Shown: positions 9,486 to 17,465 of the stretch, piece after piece
Numbering within the stretch: position 1 is the stretch's first letter
Layout of the letters: each line of letters begins with the position of its first letter
Assembly (NCBI GenBank): GCA_023450935.1
Contig: JAEXGH010000017.1
Location: 16,493 to 80,492 of the forward strand
Source of the DNA: Verrucomicrobiota bacterium
Lineage (GTDB): Bacteria; Verrucomicrobiota; Verrucomicrobiia; Opitutales; Intestinicryptomonadaceae
DNA length: 64,000 nt
Direction of reading: 5' to 3'
Position numbers and translations under genes: made by a program
Notes under the pieces: generated by a model
Told to the model about the DNA's origin: nothing
Databases searched by the model: none
The model's input: the letters and a program-made list of their open reading frames with translations, nothing else

Positions 9486-9700
9486 TTATTTGGTGTCAAC
9501 TTGCAGTATTCTCGTGTGGAGAGCATTGACGTTTTTTCCCCACGGGCGTCGGTATTCGAATTTGATTTCGTAAGAGCCTTTTTGAGGAACAACGAAATCG
9601 AATTTATGCCGCCTGCGCCGCAAAAGCCGTGGGCAGTATTGTCGGGAATATAGTTTTTGGCGAGCATTTTTACGCCGCTTACGACCACTAAACGGCAACT
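9486..9700 (-). pseudogene. Chagasin-type (I42) cysteine-peptidase inhibitor, C-terminal remnant with frameshift
   Basis: Read on the minus strand, one frame gives YIPDNTAHGFCGAGG and, after a one-base frame change at about 9612, the next gives KFDFVVPQKGSYEIKFEY and then RRPWGKN, ending at TAA (9486-9488). The GxGG loop followed by a strand, KGSYEIKFEYRRPW and a short terminal strand is the C-terminal half of the I42 (chagasin) family, whose RPW loop contacts the protease. The N-terminal half with the NPTTG-type loop is absent. No function is expected. Identification rests on motif order only. Confidence 0.6.
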
Positions 9701-9756
9701 AAGACCCCGCCAAGCAAAGTTGGCGACACCTTTTTTGAAGGCTTTGAGGCATAATA

Positions 9757-9784
9757 AAAGCCCATCGAATAAACGATGGGCGTG
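9757..9784 (-). terminator. Minus-strand terminator after the recombinase remnant
   Basis: On the minus strand GCCCATCG-tttatt-CGATGGGC is followed by TTTTATT, five bases past the TAA of the recombinase-like fragment. Confidence 0.7.
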
Positions 9785-9788
9785 AGAA

Positions 9789-9930
9789 TTAAGCAATCTT
9801 TGCAGTTTGAAGCTCGGGCTTCTTATAGTCTGACGGATAGATGGTAAAGTATTTTTCAGCGTCCTCTTTTTTAGCGACTCCCAGATAGTGTTCAAAGAGT
9901 ATGTCGGTGCGTCTATGGGAGACTATCAAC
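9789..9930 (-). pseudogene. Probable tyrosine recombinase, C-terminal fragment
   Basis: About 46 residues remain: SHRRTDILFEHYLGVAKKED, then AEKYFTIYPSDYKKPE and a stop. The pattern S/GH-x-R-T-x6-HY resembles the last catalytic box of tyrosine recombinases, with HY carrying the nucleophile, and the trailing AEKYFTI resembles the tail of many phage-type integrases. Everything upstream is replaced at 9933 by the repeat. An alternative is chance likeness of a short piece. Confidence 0.45.
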
Positions 9931-9932
9931 GC

Positions 9933-10040
9933 AGTTGTATCCGCGCGGACGGTTTGAGGAAAAAATCGAGCGTTTGAGGAAATCGGTTGATTTTCGCCGT
10001 GTAAAAAGCCCCCGTTGCAGTTGGTTTGCAAGGGGGCTGC
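9933..10040. repeat. 108 bp direct repeat, copy 1
   Basis: Runs from AGTTGTATCCGCGCGGACGG to CAAGGGGGCTGC and matches 11977-12086 with only two single-base indels. Its right end contains GCCCCCGTTGCA ... TGCAAGGGGGC preceded by AAAAA, which on the minus strand is a hairpin followed by TTTTT (a terminator shape). Copy 1 separates the recombinase fragment from the SufD fragment, so both genes are cut at the repeat. Confidence 0.9.
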
Positions 10041-10503
10041 GCCGTCGCGCAGCGAGCGCAACTTTTATATAAACGGCGAGGGCGTGGAAGTTGACAGCCG
10101 CGTGTTTCTGCGCCCGCGCGGCAATATAACCGCCGACTTGCGCACGCGGCAGATACATTCCGCGCCCGCCTCGAAAAGCAATCTTCAAGTAAAGGCCGCC
10201 ATTGCCGACACTGCCGCGATAGCCTTTACGGGGCTTATAGATGTGTGCGAAAGAGCTCAAAAAACCGAGGCGTACCAAAGTTGCCGCTCGGTGCTGCTAA
10301 GCCCCGAGGCGAAGTCGCAGGCCTCGCCGATACTTGAAATTTGCGCCAACGACGTTTTGTGCTCGCACGGCTGCACAGTGGCGGAGCCCGACAAAGAGCA
10401 GCTTTTCTATATGCGCTCGCGCGGGCTTTCGCTCGAGACCGCCCGCGAAATGCTTGTCGAGAGCTTTGCAAATTCTACCTTCGAGCGCGTCGCTGGCTTG
10501 TAG
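10041..10503 (+). pseudogene. SufD C-terminal fragment
   Basis: About 150 residues matching the C-terminal half of the SufB/SufD beta-helix family: HSAPASKSNLQVKAAIADTA, GLIDVCERAQKTEAYQS, then PILEICANDVLCSHGCTV and LFYMRSRGLSLETAREML. SufD with SufB and SufC forms the Fe-S scaffold. The N-terminal half is missing, the frame running straight into the 108 bp repeat at 10040, so this is a truncated relic although the remaining frame is intact. A functional suf system presumably lies elsewhere, since sufT is intact at 5.3 kb. Confidence 0.8.
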
Positions 10504-10558
10504 CGACAGGTTTCCCTCTGCCGCCTTTCGCGGCGCTTCAAGAAGCGCAAAAACAAAA

Positions 10559-10587
10559 AAAACGGCTTGAAAAAAAGCCGTTTTTTT
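10559..10587. terminator. Bidirectional terminator between the SufD relic and the sialidase gene
   Basis: AAAACGGCTT-gaaaa-AAGCCGTTTTTTT, an A-run/T-run flanked stem lying between two convergent features, so it can stop transcription from either side. Confidence 0.8.
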
Positions 10588-10598
10588 GACGCCGCCCT

Positions 10599-11777
10599 TT
10601 ACCGCGACCACCTCACGCCGAAGATGCCTGTTCCTTTGGGTTTGTGGTTGTCGGGCGTCTTGTCGAAGTTGTGGTAGAAGACAGTGTAGAAGCTGCCGTC
10701 GGGCAGCTGCGCCGTCGATGGGTATCCCATGTCGCCTGTGAAGCTACGGCAGAGCATAATTTCTTTGCCCCATGTTTTTCCGTTGTCGTAGCTGAAGCGG
10801 GCGTATTGGCCCATAATTTTGTCGCTTTCTTTGTAGTCGGCCTTCTTTGGGTTTACTGCGCGGCGCGAATACGTCATAAGCAGATTTCCGTCCTTGAGCT
10901 TAAGCAAGTGGCTTGGGAAGCCCACAACGTCGATTTTTTCGGCGACCGTCCACGTTTTGCCGCAGTCTTTGCTGACGCTTTGGCGGACGTATGAGTCCTT
11001 GTGGCAACGTATCTGGGCAATCAAGTCGCCGTTTGCGGCCTCAACGACATGCGGCTCCCAGTAGTCTTCAATTCTGTCGCCCTCGGGGATTTTAATTTCG
11101 GCAATTACCTTCCAAGATTTGCAGCCGTCTGTTGAAAGTCCCACTTCTATTCCCAAGCTTTTCGATATTTCGTCGCTGCCGCCGCGGCCTTTGCAGACAA
11201 GCATTACGTCGCCGTTTTTAAGCAGCGCGCCGCCGTGGGGCGATACTCCGCAGGTTTTAATCGGAAAGCTCCACTTGCGCCCATCGGAGGCGGATATTGC
11301 GCAGTAGCTGCCGCCGTATGCCTTGCGCTCTTCTTCGGTTGTTTCAGTAAAGCTTTTTTTGTAGGCGGGGTTTTTCTTTAAAATGCTCGGCGCCTGATAC
11401 GCCACTGAGTTGAACCAAAACAGAACCAAGTTGCCGTTCTCAAGCTCAAGAATGCCGGCGTCGCGGTCGTCGAGGGGCGAATTGATGATTGTCTCGGCGG
11501 CAGACCACGTTTTGCCGAAGTCTTTGCTGCGTATCATCTGAACCTTCCCATAGGGGCAGATGTGCGCGTCGCGGTCGCCAGAAAACACCGCGATAAGCTC
11601 GCCATTTTTGCGGCAAATTACCGTCGGCCAGCCGAGATACCTGTTAGTCTGCTTGCAAATCGTCTCGACTTGTCCAATCTTGTATTCGCCCTGCGTTGCG
11701 GGCGCGTTTTGATATCCGAGCTCCGCCGACGCCGAAAGCGCGGCAATCGCCAGTAAAGCGCATATTATAGTTCTCAT
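10599..11777 (-). CDS. Secreted sialidase-like (BNR/Asp-box) protein
   Basis: 392 aa with a signal peptide (MRTIICALLAIAALSASA). Repeated Asp-boxes are visible: SKDFGKTW, STDGCKSW, SKDCGKTW and SYDNGKTW, the hallmark of six-bladed sialidase propellers, and GWPTVICRKNGELIAVFSGD at the start looks like the first blade with the catalytic arginine/aspartate region. Many such proteins in gut bacteria are exo-sialidases or related glycosidases, but activity towards sialic acid cannot be assumed. It is intact within a region of broken genes, with its own terminator, and is flanked by the two 108-110 bp repeats. Confidence 0.8.
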   Translation of the reverse strand: MRTIICALLAIAALSASAELGYQNAPATQGEYKIGQVETICKQTNRYLGWPTVICRKNGELIAVFSGDRDAHICPYGKVQMIRSKDFGKTWSAAETIINSPLDDRDAGILELENGNLVLFWFNSVAYQAPSILKKNPAYKKSFTETTEEERKAYGGSYCAISASDGRKWSFPIKTCGVSPHGGALLKNGDVMLVCKGRGGSDEISKSLGIEVGLSTDGCKSWKVIAEIKIPEGDRIEDYWEPHVVEAANGDLIAQIRCHKDSYVRQSVSKDCGKTWTVAEKIDVVGFPSHLLKLKDGNLLMTYSRRAVNPKKADYKESDKIMGQYARFSYDNGKTWGKEIMLCRSFTGDMGYPSTAQLPDGSFYTVFYHNFDKTPDNHKPKGTGIFGVRWSR

Positions 11778-11976
11778 AAATTTAGCTTCTATTTAGTTCT
11801 CGCGCGCGTGTCAATATGTTTTTTGGGCGGCCGGCGCGGCTTGGCTCCTTGCAATAAAAAAAGTTGAATTTTTTGAATTATTGTTTGTAGATTTTCAAAT
11901 AAATTGAGGAATCGCTTAGATTTACTTAGTTTTTCCGATTTATATTTAGTTAATCATATATAGGTTATTATTGATA

Positions 11977-12086
11977 AGTTGTATCCGCGCGGACGGTTTG
12001 AGGAAAAAAATCGAGCGTTTGAGGAAATCGGTTGATTTTCGCCGTGTAAAAAGCCCCCGTTGCAGTTTGGTTTGCAAGGGGGCTGC
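11977..12086. repeat. 110 bp direct repeat, copy 2
   Basis: Near-identical partner of 9933-10040 in the same orientation, about 2.04 kb away. The flanking bases differ on both sides, so the repeat limits are sharp. The segment between copies holds the SufD relic and the intact sialidase gene. The 199 bases between the sialidase start and this repeat (11778-11976) are AT-rich and hold no gene; they should contain the sialidase promoter. Confidence 0.9.
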
Positions 12087-12153
12087 ATTTTGTTTGCGTG
12101 GGTGTTGCAAGGTTCGGATTGTGGGGGTTGATTTCAAAAATCGCCCAGCATTT

Positions 12154-12795
12154 TCAAAGTTGGAGGTCGTTTCTTGGAAAATGCCCTCTTGTTTTTCTAA
12201 GTTTATCCGAGTATCTCGTCGTCAAAAATCTCGCCGTGTTGGGATGGGTGTGGGTTAGTTTCCTGTGCCGTCCGAATCCTTCTGTCCCGTCGTCGCCGGT
12301 GTCTGTTGCGAACTTGTCGCCAGAGAGGTATTGGTTGTAGATGTTCTCAATCTGGCTGTCGAACCATTCGGCGAAAATTGCGGTTGTCGCCGTGTCGGCG
12401 GAATCCGCCAAGCTGTCTCTGGCAACGTTTACCTGTTATCTTGCGCGGCATTTTTTGACGGTCTTTTTATATAGTGCGCCGACCTGTGTTATTTCGGTTT
12501 CTAACAGGCACACGAGTGTTCCGTCGGTTTTCCACGTCTGCCACTGTGCGAATGTCGGCGTCGTGGCGGAATTGATTTCCTGCACTTTGTTTTCCGCCGA
12601 AGTGTCGCGCAGGGCTGGGAATTGGACGACTTCGCCCGAATACGAGTTGAACGTCTCCGGCGGCGCGTAGCCGTAGACCTCCGTCACCTTGTAGATGTCC
12701 TGAAACGCCGTCTGAGGCTCGACGCGCTCGTCGATTACCTTGTAGGGGATTGCGGCGATGGCGTTGCGTTCGAGCGCGTCTTTTTGCGTTGCCCT
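12154..12795 (-). pseudogene. Unrecognised degenerate gene, possibly phage-type
   Basis: On the minus strand an open frame running in from about 12795 (QKDALERNAIAAIPYKVIDE, later VTEVYGYAPPETFNSYSGEV) stops at 12436. A second frame then continues with protein-like acidic sequence (AEWFDSQIENIYNQYLSGDK). The two look like one gene broken by a frameshift. The start is missing: at its upstream end it abuts the activase fragment on the opposite strand. No family was recognised. The tail-protein-like composition is only an impression. Confidence 0.35.
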
Positions 12796-13029
12796 ATGAT
12801 TCCGACACTAAACGACGGAGAAGTTTATTTGCATAGAATTGCCTATTTTGCAAATATGATTTCGTCGGTGGAGGAGATTCACATAGAGCCGTATATCCCC
12901 TTCGGTATAGAAAAAGCTGCGGCTTTGGGAAAAGTTTCGTATAAAGCGGATATGCCGGAGTGCGGCTATGGCGAGAAAATTGTCGAAAGGCTGTCCCAAT
13001 TAACGGAGAAAAAGGTATTGTTGCCGTAG
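12780..13029 (+). pseudogene. Glycyl-radical-enzyme activase (PflA-like radical SAM), C-terminal fragment
   Basis: The frame FLRCPMIPTLNDGEVYLHRI ... VEEIHIEPYIPFGIEKAAAL matches the last third of radical-SAM activases of glycyl-radical enzymes (family pattern R-x-P-x-IPG-x-ND and LPYHxxG). The radical-SAM cysteine motif and all N-terminal sequence are missing, so it is inactive. The break point, near 12780, lies next to an unrelated minus-strand fragment. Confidence 0.65.
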
Positions 13030-13044
13030 GCTTATTGTATTGAG

Positions 13045-13157
13045 TTTGGACTTTGTATTTTAAGGAACGCTTAAACGCGCAACAGGCAGATTTTATAGAA
13101 GGCAAACAATTAGATTTCTATGTTTCGCAAGTGGATAGTCAACCGCTCTATCGTTAA
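13045..13157 (+). pseudogene. Unidentified 3' coding fragment
   Basis: A short frame without its own start reads FKERLNAQQADFIEGKQLDF and then YVSQVDSQPLYR before TAA at 13155-13157. Composition is protein-like and it follows another 3' relic, so it is probably one more gene end, but no family can be named. Confidence 0.25.
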
Positions 13158-13213
13158 TGGGCAAAACCAAATGTTATTTTTTAGAATCACTCCGCGAATC
13201 AGTTTTTGTGGGC

Positions 13214-13250
13214 GCAAAAAAACGCGCCGCAACAGGGGCGCGCCTTTTGC
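13214..13250 (-). terminator. Terminator of the PEGA lipoprotein gene
   Basis: On the minus strand CGCGCC-cctgttgc-GGCGCG is followed by TTTTTTT, about 15 bases beyond the stop at 13266. Confidence 0.75.
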
Positions 13251-13265
13251 CGTCGTTCGATTCGG

Positions 13266-13742
13266 TTATTTGCCTGAATAGAATTCGACAATCTTCTTTA
13301 CGATATACGAGTGTTCACGCTTGGAGATTTTGCCGTCCTTAAGCATTTGGTCGGCTTTGTCGAGGTTCTTTTGCATGTCGTCGAAAGCTTTGAGGCTCTT
13401 TACGTCGGGGAGGAAATTGGGCTGCATTTCGTTCTTGTCGCACGAAGGTTTAAGCGACTTGTAGTAGCCCATGTCCACGAGAGGTCCGAACTTCACAAAC
13501 GGGTTGTCGCGCAATGCCGACACCGTCAGTTCCTGATTCTTGTAGCCTTCCTTTGCCAAAACCACCTTGTAAGTTCCGTCGTTGGGCAACGTGATATCCA
13601 CGGGAGTTACACCCATGATTTCGTCGTTTATAAACACAATCGCGCCCTGCGGATTTGAGTTGATTGTTACGGTGTCTTTGAATTGGACATTGCACGCGCT
13701 CAGGGTCAACGCTGCCAACGAGATGAGGAATAATTTTTTCAT
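13266..13742 (-). CDS. PEGA-domain lipoprotein
   Basis: 158 aa. Lipoprotein signal MKKLFLISLAALTLSAC, with the cysteine at 17. Residues about 24-75 form one PEGA domain (INSNPQGAIVFINDEIMGVT, PVDITLPNDGTYKVVLAKEG), a small surface beta-domain often found on cell-envelope proteins. The remainder is helical and charged with no recognised domain. It sits alone on its own terminator beside proC. The role is unknown; envelope location is well supported. Confidence 0.85.
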   Translation of the reverse strand: MKKLFLISLAALTLSACNVQFKDTVTINSNPQGAIVFINDEIMGVTPVDITLPNDGTYKVVLAKEGYKNQELTVSALRDNPFVKFGPLVDMGYYKSLKPSCDKNEMQPNFLPDVKSLKAFDDMQKNLDKADQMLKDGKISKREHSYIVKKIVEFYSGK

Positions 13743-13808
13743 AAATATAAAATTGATTTGTTGTATTAGTTGTTTAATTGATGGATTTTTTTCGTCGAAT
13801 AGTCAAGC

Positions 13809-14603
13809 CTATAATTTCGACAATTCGCCCGAACGCTTCTCGGCGGCGACGAGAGCCTCGAACACGGTTTTTCTAAAATTCGCGTTTTTAAATTTTTCCA
13901 GTCCGGCGAGCGTCGTGCCCCCGGGGCTTGAAACTGCGGTGCGGAGTTCGTCTGCCGAAAGCGGAGACTGGCAAAGCAACATAGCCGAACCCAGCAACGT
14001 TTTTTTAACGAGCTTGTCGGCCTCTTCGTCGGTAAACCCTATTTTCTTCGCCCCCTCAATCATCGCCGCGGCGAATTCGAAAATATATCCCGGGCCGCTC
14101 CCCGAGAGAGCCGTAACCGCGTCGAGTCTGCATTCGGGCATTTCGATAAATTCTCCGATTGCTCCCAAAACGCTTTCGACCGTTTTCTTTTCCTCCTCCG
14201 CAAGCGCGCTTTCGGCGGCGTAGCAGGAGATTCCCTGCGCTATCTGCGCGGGCATATTGGGCATTACGCGCACGATTTTTTTGACCCGCGGAAAGCACTG
14301 GCGCAGGCGCGAAATCGACGTTCCCGCAAGAATCGAAATCAGCACTGCGTTTTGCGCGTGTTGCGCCGACTGCGCCGCAGCCGCCAACTGCTGGGGCTTG
14401 CACGCAAGAACTATGGTCTGCGATGTCTCCAGAAGCTCAGCCGCCGAATCGAGGCACGCTATGCCCGTCTGTTCGGCGAGCCTTTTGCCCGTGTCGTCCC
14501 CGCCGCATACGCAGGAAATTTCGCCCGCGGGGACTGTTTTACGCAGCCCTTTTACTATTGCGCCGGCCATTTTACCCGCGCCTATAAATCCGTATTTTTT
14601 CAT
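13809..14603 (-). CDS. proC: Pyrroline-5-carboxylate reductase
   Basis: 264 aa, last step of proline synthesis. NAD(P)-binding GFIGAGKMAGAIVKGL at the N-terminus, then PNMPAQIAQGISCY and the C-terminal dimerisation signature SGSGPGYIFEFAAAMIEGA with TVSSPGGTT-like TAVSSPGGTTLAGL. The start is at MKKYGFIGAG (14603); an ATG seven codons upstream lies inside the preceding gene. One base separates it from the glycerate kinase stop, so the two are co-transcribed. Confidence 0.95.
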   Translation of the reverse strand: MKKYGFIGAGKMAGAIVKGLRKTVPAGEISCVCGGDDTGKRLAEQTGIACLDSAAELLETSQTIVLACKPQQLAAAAQSAQHAQNAVLISILAGTSISRLRQCFPRVKKIVRVMPNMPAQIAQGISCYAAESALAEEEKKTVESVLGAIGEFIEMPECRLDAVTALSGSGPGYIFEFAAAMIEGAKKIGFTDEEADKLVKKTLLGSAMLLCQSPLSADELRTAVSSPGGTTLAGLEKFKNANFRKTVFEALVAAEKRSGELSKL

Positions 14604-14604
14604 G

Positions 14605-15741
14605 TTATTTAAGATTCGATGCAAATTCTTTGGCTAGCGCGGAAAGGAACTTCGGGGCGCGGTTTTGCGCCTCCACGGCATTCGGGGCAAGCGGCAGAAT
14701 TTGTCCGATTTTCGCGCCGGCAATTCCCATTGCCTTCAGCCCGTTTTCGTCCACTTCCGACTCTCCGCATAGTATCCACGCCTGTTTTTTGTGCTTGAGC
14801 GCAAGTTTCACAAGCTCGAACGGCCCTTTGCCGTGCATATCGGTTATGTCGAACTTGCCTTCGCCCGTTACCACAACGTCGCACGCTTTGACGCACTTTT
14901 CGATATCGGCGTATTTCGCGAACAGGTCGAACCCGCCCACGCGCACGGCGTTTAGAAAATTCATCAGCGAATACGCGCAGCCGCCCGCCGAGCCTGTCCC
15001 CGCCTCGGCGTGTCTGCTTTTACCGAAGCATTTTTTCACCACTTCGACATAGTTTTTCATATTCTTTTCAAGCTCCAGAGCCTGTTGGCGCGTAGCTCCC
15101 TTCTGTTCGGCGAACCCCAGCGAAGCCCCGTTTTCGCCCAAGAGCGTGTTGGCAACGTCTGTTGCAACAATAAACTTCGTTTTTATTTCCGTATCGGGCT
15201 TTTTTATTTTAGCCAAATGCGCCAAACCCGCTCCATTGGGTTCGATTTCCTTTTCGTTTTTGTCGAGAAACTTGAACCCGAGCGGCACGAGCAGTCCTAT
15301 TCCGCCGTCGTTTGTCGCGCTTCCGCCAACGCCTATGATGATTGTTTTGTAGCCGCGATCCACGAGTTTTGCGAGAATCTGTCCCGTGCCGATGTTCGTG
15401 AGCGTTGCCGGGTTGCGTTCCGCCTCCGAAACAAGGTTTATTCCCGAAGCCTCCGTAAGCCCCACAAGAGCCGTGTTGTCGTCGAGAAGGGCGCATTTTG
15501 CCGTGAGGGTCTGCCCCGTTGGGTCGATTGTTTTAAGTCTTATTACCTTTGCGCCTTTTTTCGCTTTTGCGATTGTATCCACAAAACCGTCGCCGCCGTC
15601 GGTCATTCCGAATTCGGTTATCTGGGCGTCTTTGAACACTGCAGTCAGCCCCATTTTGATAGAGTGAGAAGCCTGACTCGCCGAGAGCGAGCCTCTGAAC
15701 TTGTCGGGGACTACCAAAAATCTGTGAACTTTACTACCCAT
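14605..15741 (-). CDS. garK: Glycerate kinase, type I (GlxK/GarK family)
   Basis: 378 aa. It starts with VVPDKFRGSLSA and carries MTDGGDGFVDT, VGGSATNDGGIGLL and VVTGEGKFD, all classic for the glycerate kinase family that phosphorylates glycerate to 2- or 3-phosphoglycerate. Cytoplasmic. It is first in a two-gene unit with proC. It is divergent from rhaA across a 307-base spacer. A link to rhamnose or other sugar breakdown through glycerate is possible but not shown. Confidence 0.93.
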   Translation of the reverse strand: MGSKVHRFLVVPDKFRGSLSASQASHSIKMGLTAVFKDAQITEFGMTDGGDGFVDTIAKAKKGAKVIRLKTIDPTGQTLTAKCALLDDNTALVGLTEASGINLVSEAERNPATLTNIGTGQILAKLVDRGYKTIIIGVGGSATNDGGIGLLVPLGFKFLDKNEKEIEPNGAGLAHLAKIKKPDTEIKTKFIVATDVANTLLGENGASLGFAEQKGATRQQALELEKNMKNYVEVVKKCFGKSRHAEAGTGSAGGCAYSLMNFLNAVRVGGFDLFAKYADIEKCVKACDVVVTGEGKFDITDMHGKGPFELVKLALKHKKQAWILCGESEVDENGLKAMGIAGAKIGQILPLAPNAVEAQNRAPKFLSALAKEFASNLK

Positions 15742-16048
15742 ACGCCTCCTTTTGCTTGTGAAAACTAAATATGCTTTATTTCCTCATAATCTCCAATCTC
15801 CGAAAAATTGCAAGCTTTTTCTGCCTCGCGTTTTGCCTGTGCGGTTTGTGCGCCGCAGGCAACGGCATTCTTTGGGAGCCTATCCGAGAGCCTTCCCCAC
15901 ACACACAAGACGTAAAACGGGTGTGCGAATGCGCGGATTTCCGTTTCAACACGCCCCGCGTGGCAATATCTGTATTTGTTTTGTTTTTTGCCTGTTTTTC
16001 AAAAAAAAACTTGAAATCGAAGGGGAAATCAAACAAACTCGCTTTCAT
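15742..16048. other. Divergent intergenic region, glycerate kinase / rhaA
   Basis: 307 bases between two divergent genes; it must hold both promoters. No convincing gene was seen: the open frames here are shadows. T- and A-rich runs around 15975-16020 precede rhaA, and GGGGAAATC about 20-28 bases before the ATG is a weak ribosome-binding candidate. Confidence 0.4.
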
Positions 16049-17302
16049 ATGGCAAACAATTACAAGAACGCAAAAGACAGGTACGCAAAATTCGGCGTAG
16101 ATACTGAAAAAGTTTTGAAAATTCTGGACGCAATTCCGCTTTCTATGCACTGCTGGCAGGGCGACGACGTGTGCGGTTTCGAAAATCCCGACGGCGGCTT
16201 GGCGGGAGACGGAATCCAGACCACGGGCAATTATGTCGGCAAAGCCCGCAATGTTGAAGAATTGCGTGCCGACGTTGATGAAGCGCTCAAGTATATCCCC
16301 GGAGCTATACGCATGAATTTGCACGCAATCTACGGCGAATTCGGCGGAAAGAAAGTGGAAAGAAACGACATTGAATACAGGCATTTCGCGGGCTGGGTTG
16401 ATTGGTGCAAGCAGAGAAATATGGGCATAGACTTTAACCCCACATACTTCTCGCACCCGCTCGTAAAGGACGGTATGACGCTTTCAAGCCCCGACAAGGG
16501 CGTGCGTAAATACTGGATTGAACACGGTATTGCCTGCCGCAAAATCGCGGAAAAAATCGGCAAAAATCTCGGGAAAACGGTTATTACTAACTTCTGGATG
16601 CCCGATGGAATGAAGGATATGCCTGCCGACCGCCTCGCCCCGCGCGAACGCATGGCCGACTCGCTCGACCGCATTATGGCTGAGAAGGTCTCCAAGAAGT
16701 TCGACAGGGACTCTCTCGAATGCAAACTTTTCGGTATCGGCAGCGAATCCTACGTCGTGGCTTCGCACGAATTCGTGATGGGCTACGCGGTCAAGAACCA
16801 GATGGTAATGACGCTCGACTCCGGCCACTTCCACCCCACCGAAACAATCTCCGACAAGATTTCTTCGGCTTTGATGTTTGTTCCCGAACTGCTTTTGCAC
16901 GTTTCGCGCGGCGTTCGTTGGGATAGCGACCACGTTGTGCTTTTTGACGACAACACAACCGCAATCATGCAGGAAATAGTCCGCGCTGGCGCGGTTGACA
17001 GGGTTCACATCGGCATGGACTTCTTCGACGCAAGCATCAACAGGATTTTCGCTTGGGCAATCGGCATGAGAGCTGCGAGAAAGGCTCTGATGTTCGCGCT
17101 TCTCGACCCGATTGCGATGATGAGAAAGGCGGAAAACGACGTCGATTTCGGAACGCGCTTGGCTCTTATGGAAGAGGCGCGCACGCTGCCGTTCGCCGAT
17201 GTTTGGGAAGAGTATTGCCTGCGCACGAACAAGCTTACGGGTTCGAAGATGCTTGAAGGCATCAAGAAATACGAAAGCAAAGTTTTGGCGAACAGGAAGT
17301 AG
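16049..17302 (+). CDS. rhaA: L-rhamnose isomerase
   Basis: 417 aa, as in the family; converts L-rhamnose to L-rhamnulose in the cytoplasm. MHCWQGDDVCGFE near the N-terminus, GIDFNPTYFSHPLVKDGMTL, NFWMPDGMKD, TLDSGHFHPTET and RWDSDHVVLFDD are characteristic and include metal-binding His/Asp residues. The ATG at 16049 (MANNYKNAKDRY) is chosen because upstream in-frame sequence is non-conserved leader. It is followed by rhaT after about 160 bases. rhaB and rhaD are not in the window. Confidence 0.96.
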   Translation: MANNYKNAKDRYAKFGVDTEKVLKILDAIPLSMHCWQGDDVCGFENPDGGLAGDGIQTTGNYVGKARNVEELRADVDEALKYIPGAIRMNLHAIYGEFGGKKVERNDIEYRHFAGWVDWCKQRNMGIDFNPTYFSHPLVKDGMTLSSPDKGVRKYWIEHGIACRKIAEKIGKNLGKTVITNFWMPDGMKDMPADRLAPRERMADSLDRIMAEKVSKKFDRDSLECKLFGIGSESYVVASHEFVMGYAVKNQMVMTLDSGHFHPTETISDKISSALMFVPELLLHVSRGVRWDSDHVVLFDDNTTAIMQEIVRAGAVDRVHIGMDFFDASINRIFAWAIGMRAARKALMFALLDPIAMMRKAENDVDFGTRLALMEEARTLPFADVWEEYCLRTNKLTGSKMLEGIKKYESKVLANRK

Positions 17303-17465
17303 TTTTTGTTTTGCGGAAACGCAGGGTGTTGCGCCCGCCGTTTTCGCGCAAAACCGCTCGGCGGAGATTGCTTTTTGCAGTTCCGCCGTTTTTTCAAATG
17401 CCGCGGAACGGGTTTTTTTGCGGCGTTAAAACTCGGGCGGAAAGTCCGATACAAAAGGAATAATT

